NCBI RefSeq assembly: GCF_003254055.1
Contig: NZ_QKZT01000007.1
Span: 124,001 to 188,000 of the forward strand
Reading direction: 5' to 3'
DNA length: 64,000 nucleotides
Source: Algoriphagus chordae
GTDB taxonomy: Bacteria; Bacteroidota; Bacteroidia; Cytophagales; Cyclobacteriaceae
Shown here piece after piece: positions 63,479 to 64,000 of the stretch. The notes beneath the pieces were generated by a model. The model saw only the letters and a program-made list of their open reading frames with translations, did no database searches and had not been told where the DNA came from. A program made the position numbers and the translations under genes. The first letter of the stretch is position 1, and the number at the start of each line of letters is the position of its first letter.

Positions 63479-64000
63479 ATGAATAGAGTTTTGCTCACGG
63501 GCATTTTCATTTTAGTATCTTTTGCATCGCTGGCACAAACCAGCGTAGGAATCCGTGGAGGATATACTACTTCGAGTTATTCTTATCGTGCTACACCTTC
63601 TAGTAGAGCAGCATCTGTAGAAGGAATTGGAGCACCCACGTTTGCTTTAGTTTTCGAACATTTTAATTCGAAAAATGCAGGAATCGAAGTGAATCTTCAA
63701 TTTCTCAGAATAGGATTCATCCAAGTGGAAGATGAGGAAGCAAACCCTGTCCTTTCCAATGAAACTCAATTCGACTACTTGAAAATCCCTATCCTCTCGA
63801 GTTTTTTCATCGGAAGATCCGGTAGATTTCAGATCAAGGCAGGCCCCCATTTGGGCTATATGCTACAAGCGAAAGATATCAAACGTGAATATTCTGACTC
63901 AGTGACTCCTGAAATCCCTACTTATGGAGGAACAGATGATCATCCAAGAAAACTAATGTATGGCCTCACTGGAGCTGCAGGGATTTCAAAACTTTTTGGA
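63479..64000 (+). CDS. Outer-membrane beta-barrel protein (PorT/OmpA-like barrel), 3' truncated
   Basis: The reading frame is open to the window edge, giving 174 visible codons. A signal peptide (1-20, ending S-L-A-Q) is followed by strands typical of the small barrel family OMP_b-brl_2 (PorT-like). These include V-G-I-R-G-G-Y-T-T-S, F-D-Y-L-K-I-P-I-L and F-Q-I-K-A-G-P-H-L-G-Y. The missing 3' end probably encodes the last barrel strands. Members are common in Bacteroidota outer membranes and mostly of unknown function. Confidence 0.8.
   Translation, partial: MNRVLLTGIFILVSFASLAQTSVGIRGGYTTSSYSYRATPSSRAASVEGIGAPTFALVFEHFNSKNAGIEVNLQFLRIGFIQVEDEEANPVLSNETQFDYLKIPILSSFFIGRSGRFQIKAGPHLGYMLQAKDIKREYSDSVTPEIPTYGGTDDHPRKLMYGLTGAAGISKLFG

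Overview
The window looks like chromosomal DNA of a Bacteroidota bacterium of the order Cytophagales, most like the Algoriphagus/Cyclobacteriaceae group; the genus is inferred from family resemblance, not from a marker search. Supporting signs are a FecI/FecR/SusC/SusD locus, the 7-bp promoter box TAnnTTTG upstream of many genes with no clear Shine-Dalgarno sites, long Bacteroidota-type NusB, Rho and IF-2 proteins, and the cluster CBS protein-nadK-barrel-uppS-bamA-skp-skp. Coding density is high. I saw no rRNA, tRNA, CRISPR array, prophage or insertion sequence.

Layout. 1-2.4 kb: periplasmic PpiC/SurA chaperones for outer-membrane biogenesis. 2.4-6 kb: a coiled-coil protein, an ABC exporter half and leucine dehydrogenase. 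6-10.1 kb: nusB, a YtxH protein, a DUF1573 lipoprotein, yajC, a YbbR protein and coaE. 10.1-17.5 kb: bestrophin, a HipA-like kinase with DUF3037, serS, a lipoprotein, a 2-oxoglutarate oxygenase, chromate transporter and CBS protein. 17.5-23.9 kb: nadK and the envelope-assembly genes uppS, bamA and two skp-like genes. 24-24.4 kb: a small repeat cluster. 24.4-31.7 kb: thioredoxin, a pseudouridine synthase, then a minus-strand operon of an arginase-fold hydrolase, a cytochrome b5-like protein, an amino-sugar kinase and murQ, then nqrF and accD.

32-42.7 kb is the accessory part: ECF sigma factor, FecR anti-sigma factor, SusC transducer, SusD and two paralogous exported FAD-dependent oxidoreductases, with no glycoside hydrolase or polysaccharide lyase. 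A minus-strand promoter box over the susC start codon faces an intrinsic terminator about 110 nt away, between fecR and susC. This predicts a cis-antisense small RNA like those known from Bacteroides polysaccharide loci. 42.8-46.6 kb: cstA, an outer-membrane barrel and two small unknown proteins.

46.6-57.1 kb: rimP-nusA-infB on the minus strand, divergent from the rod-shape operon mreB-mreC-mreD-mrdA-rodA. 57.1-64 kb: a split HD-hydrolase plus PycTM-like membrane protein pair without a visible cyclase, an unknown protein divergent from a ferredoxin, tdk, recO, rho, and the start of an outer-membrane barrel.

The observations I rate highest are the candidate antisense RNA at susC, the oxidoreductase-only SusCD locus, the arginase-fold enzyme that keeps only one metal site's ligands, AccD without its zinc-ribbon cysteines, and the HD/PycTM pair.
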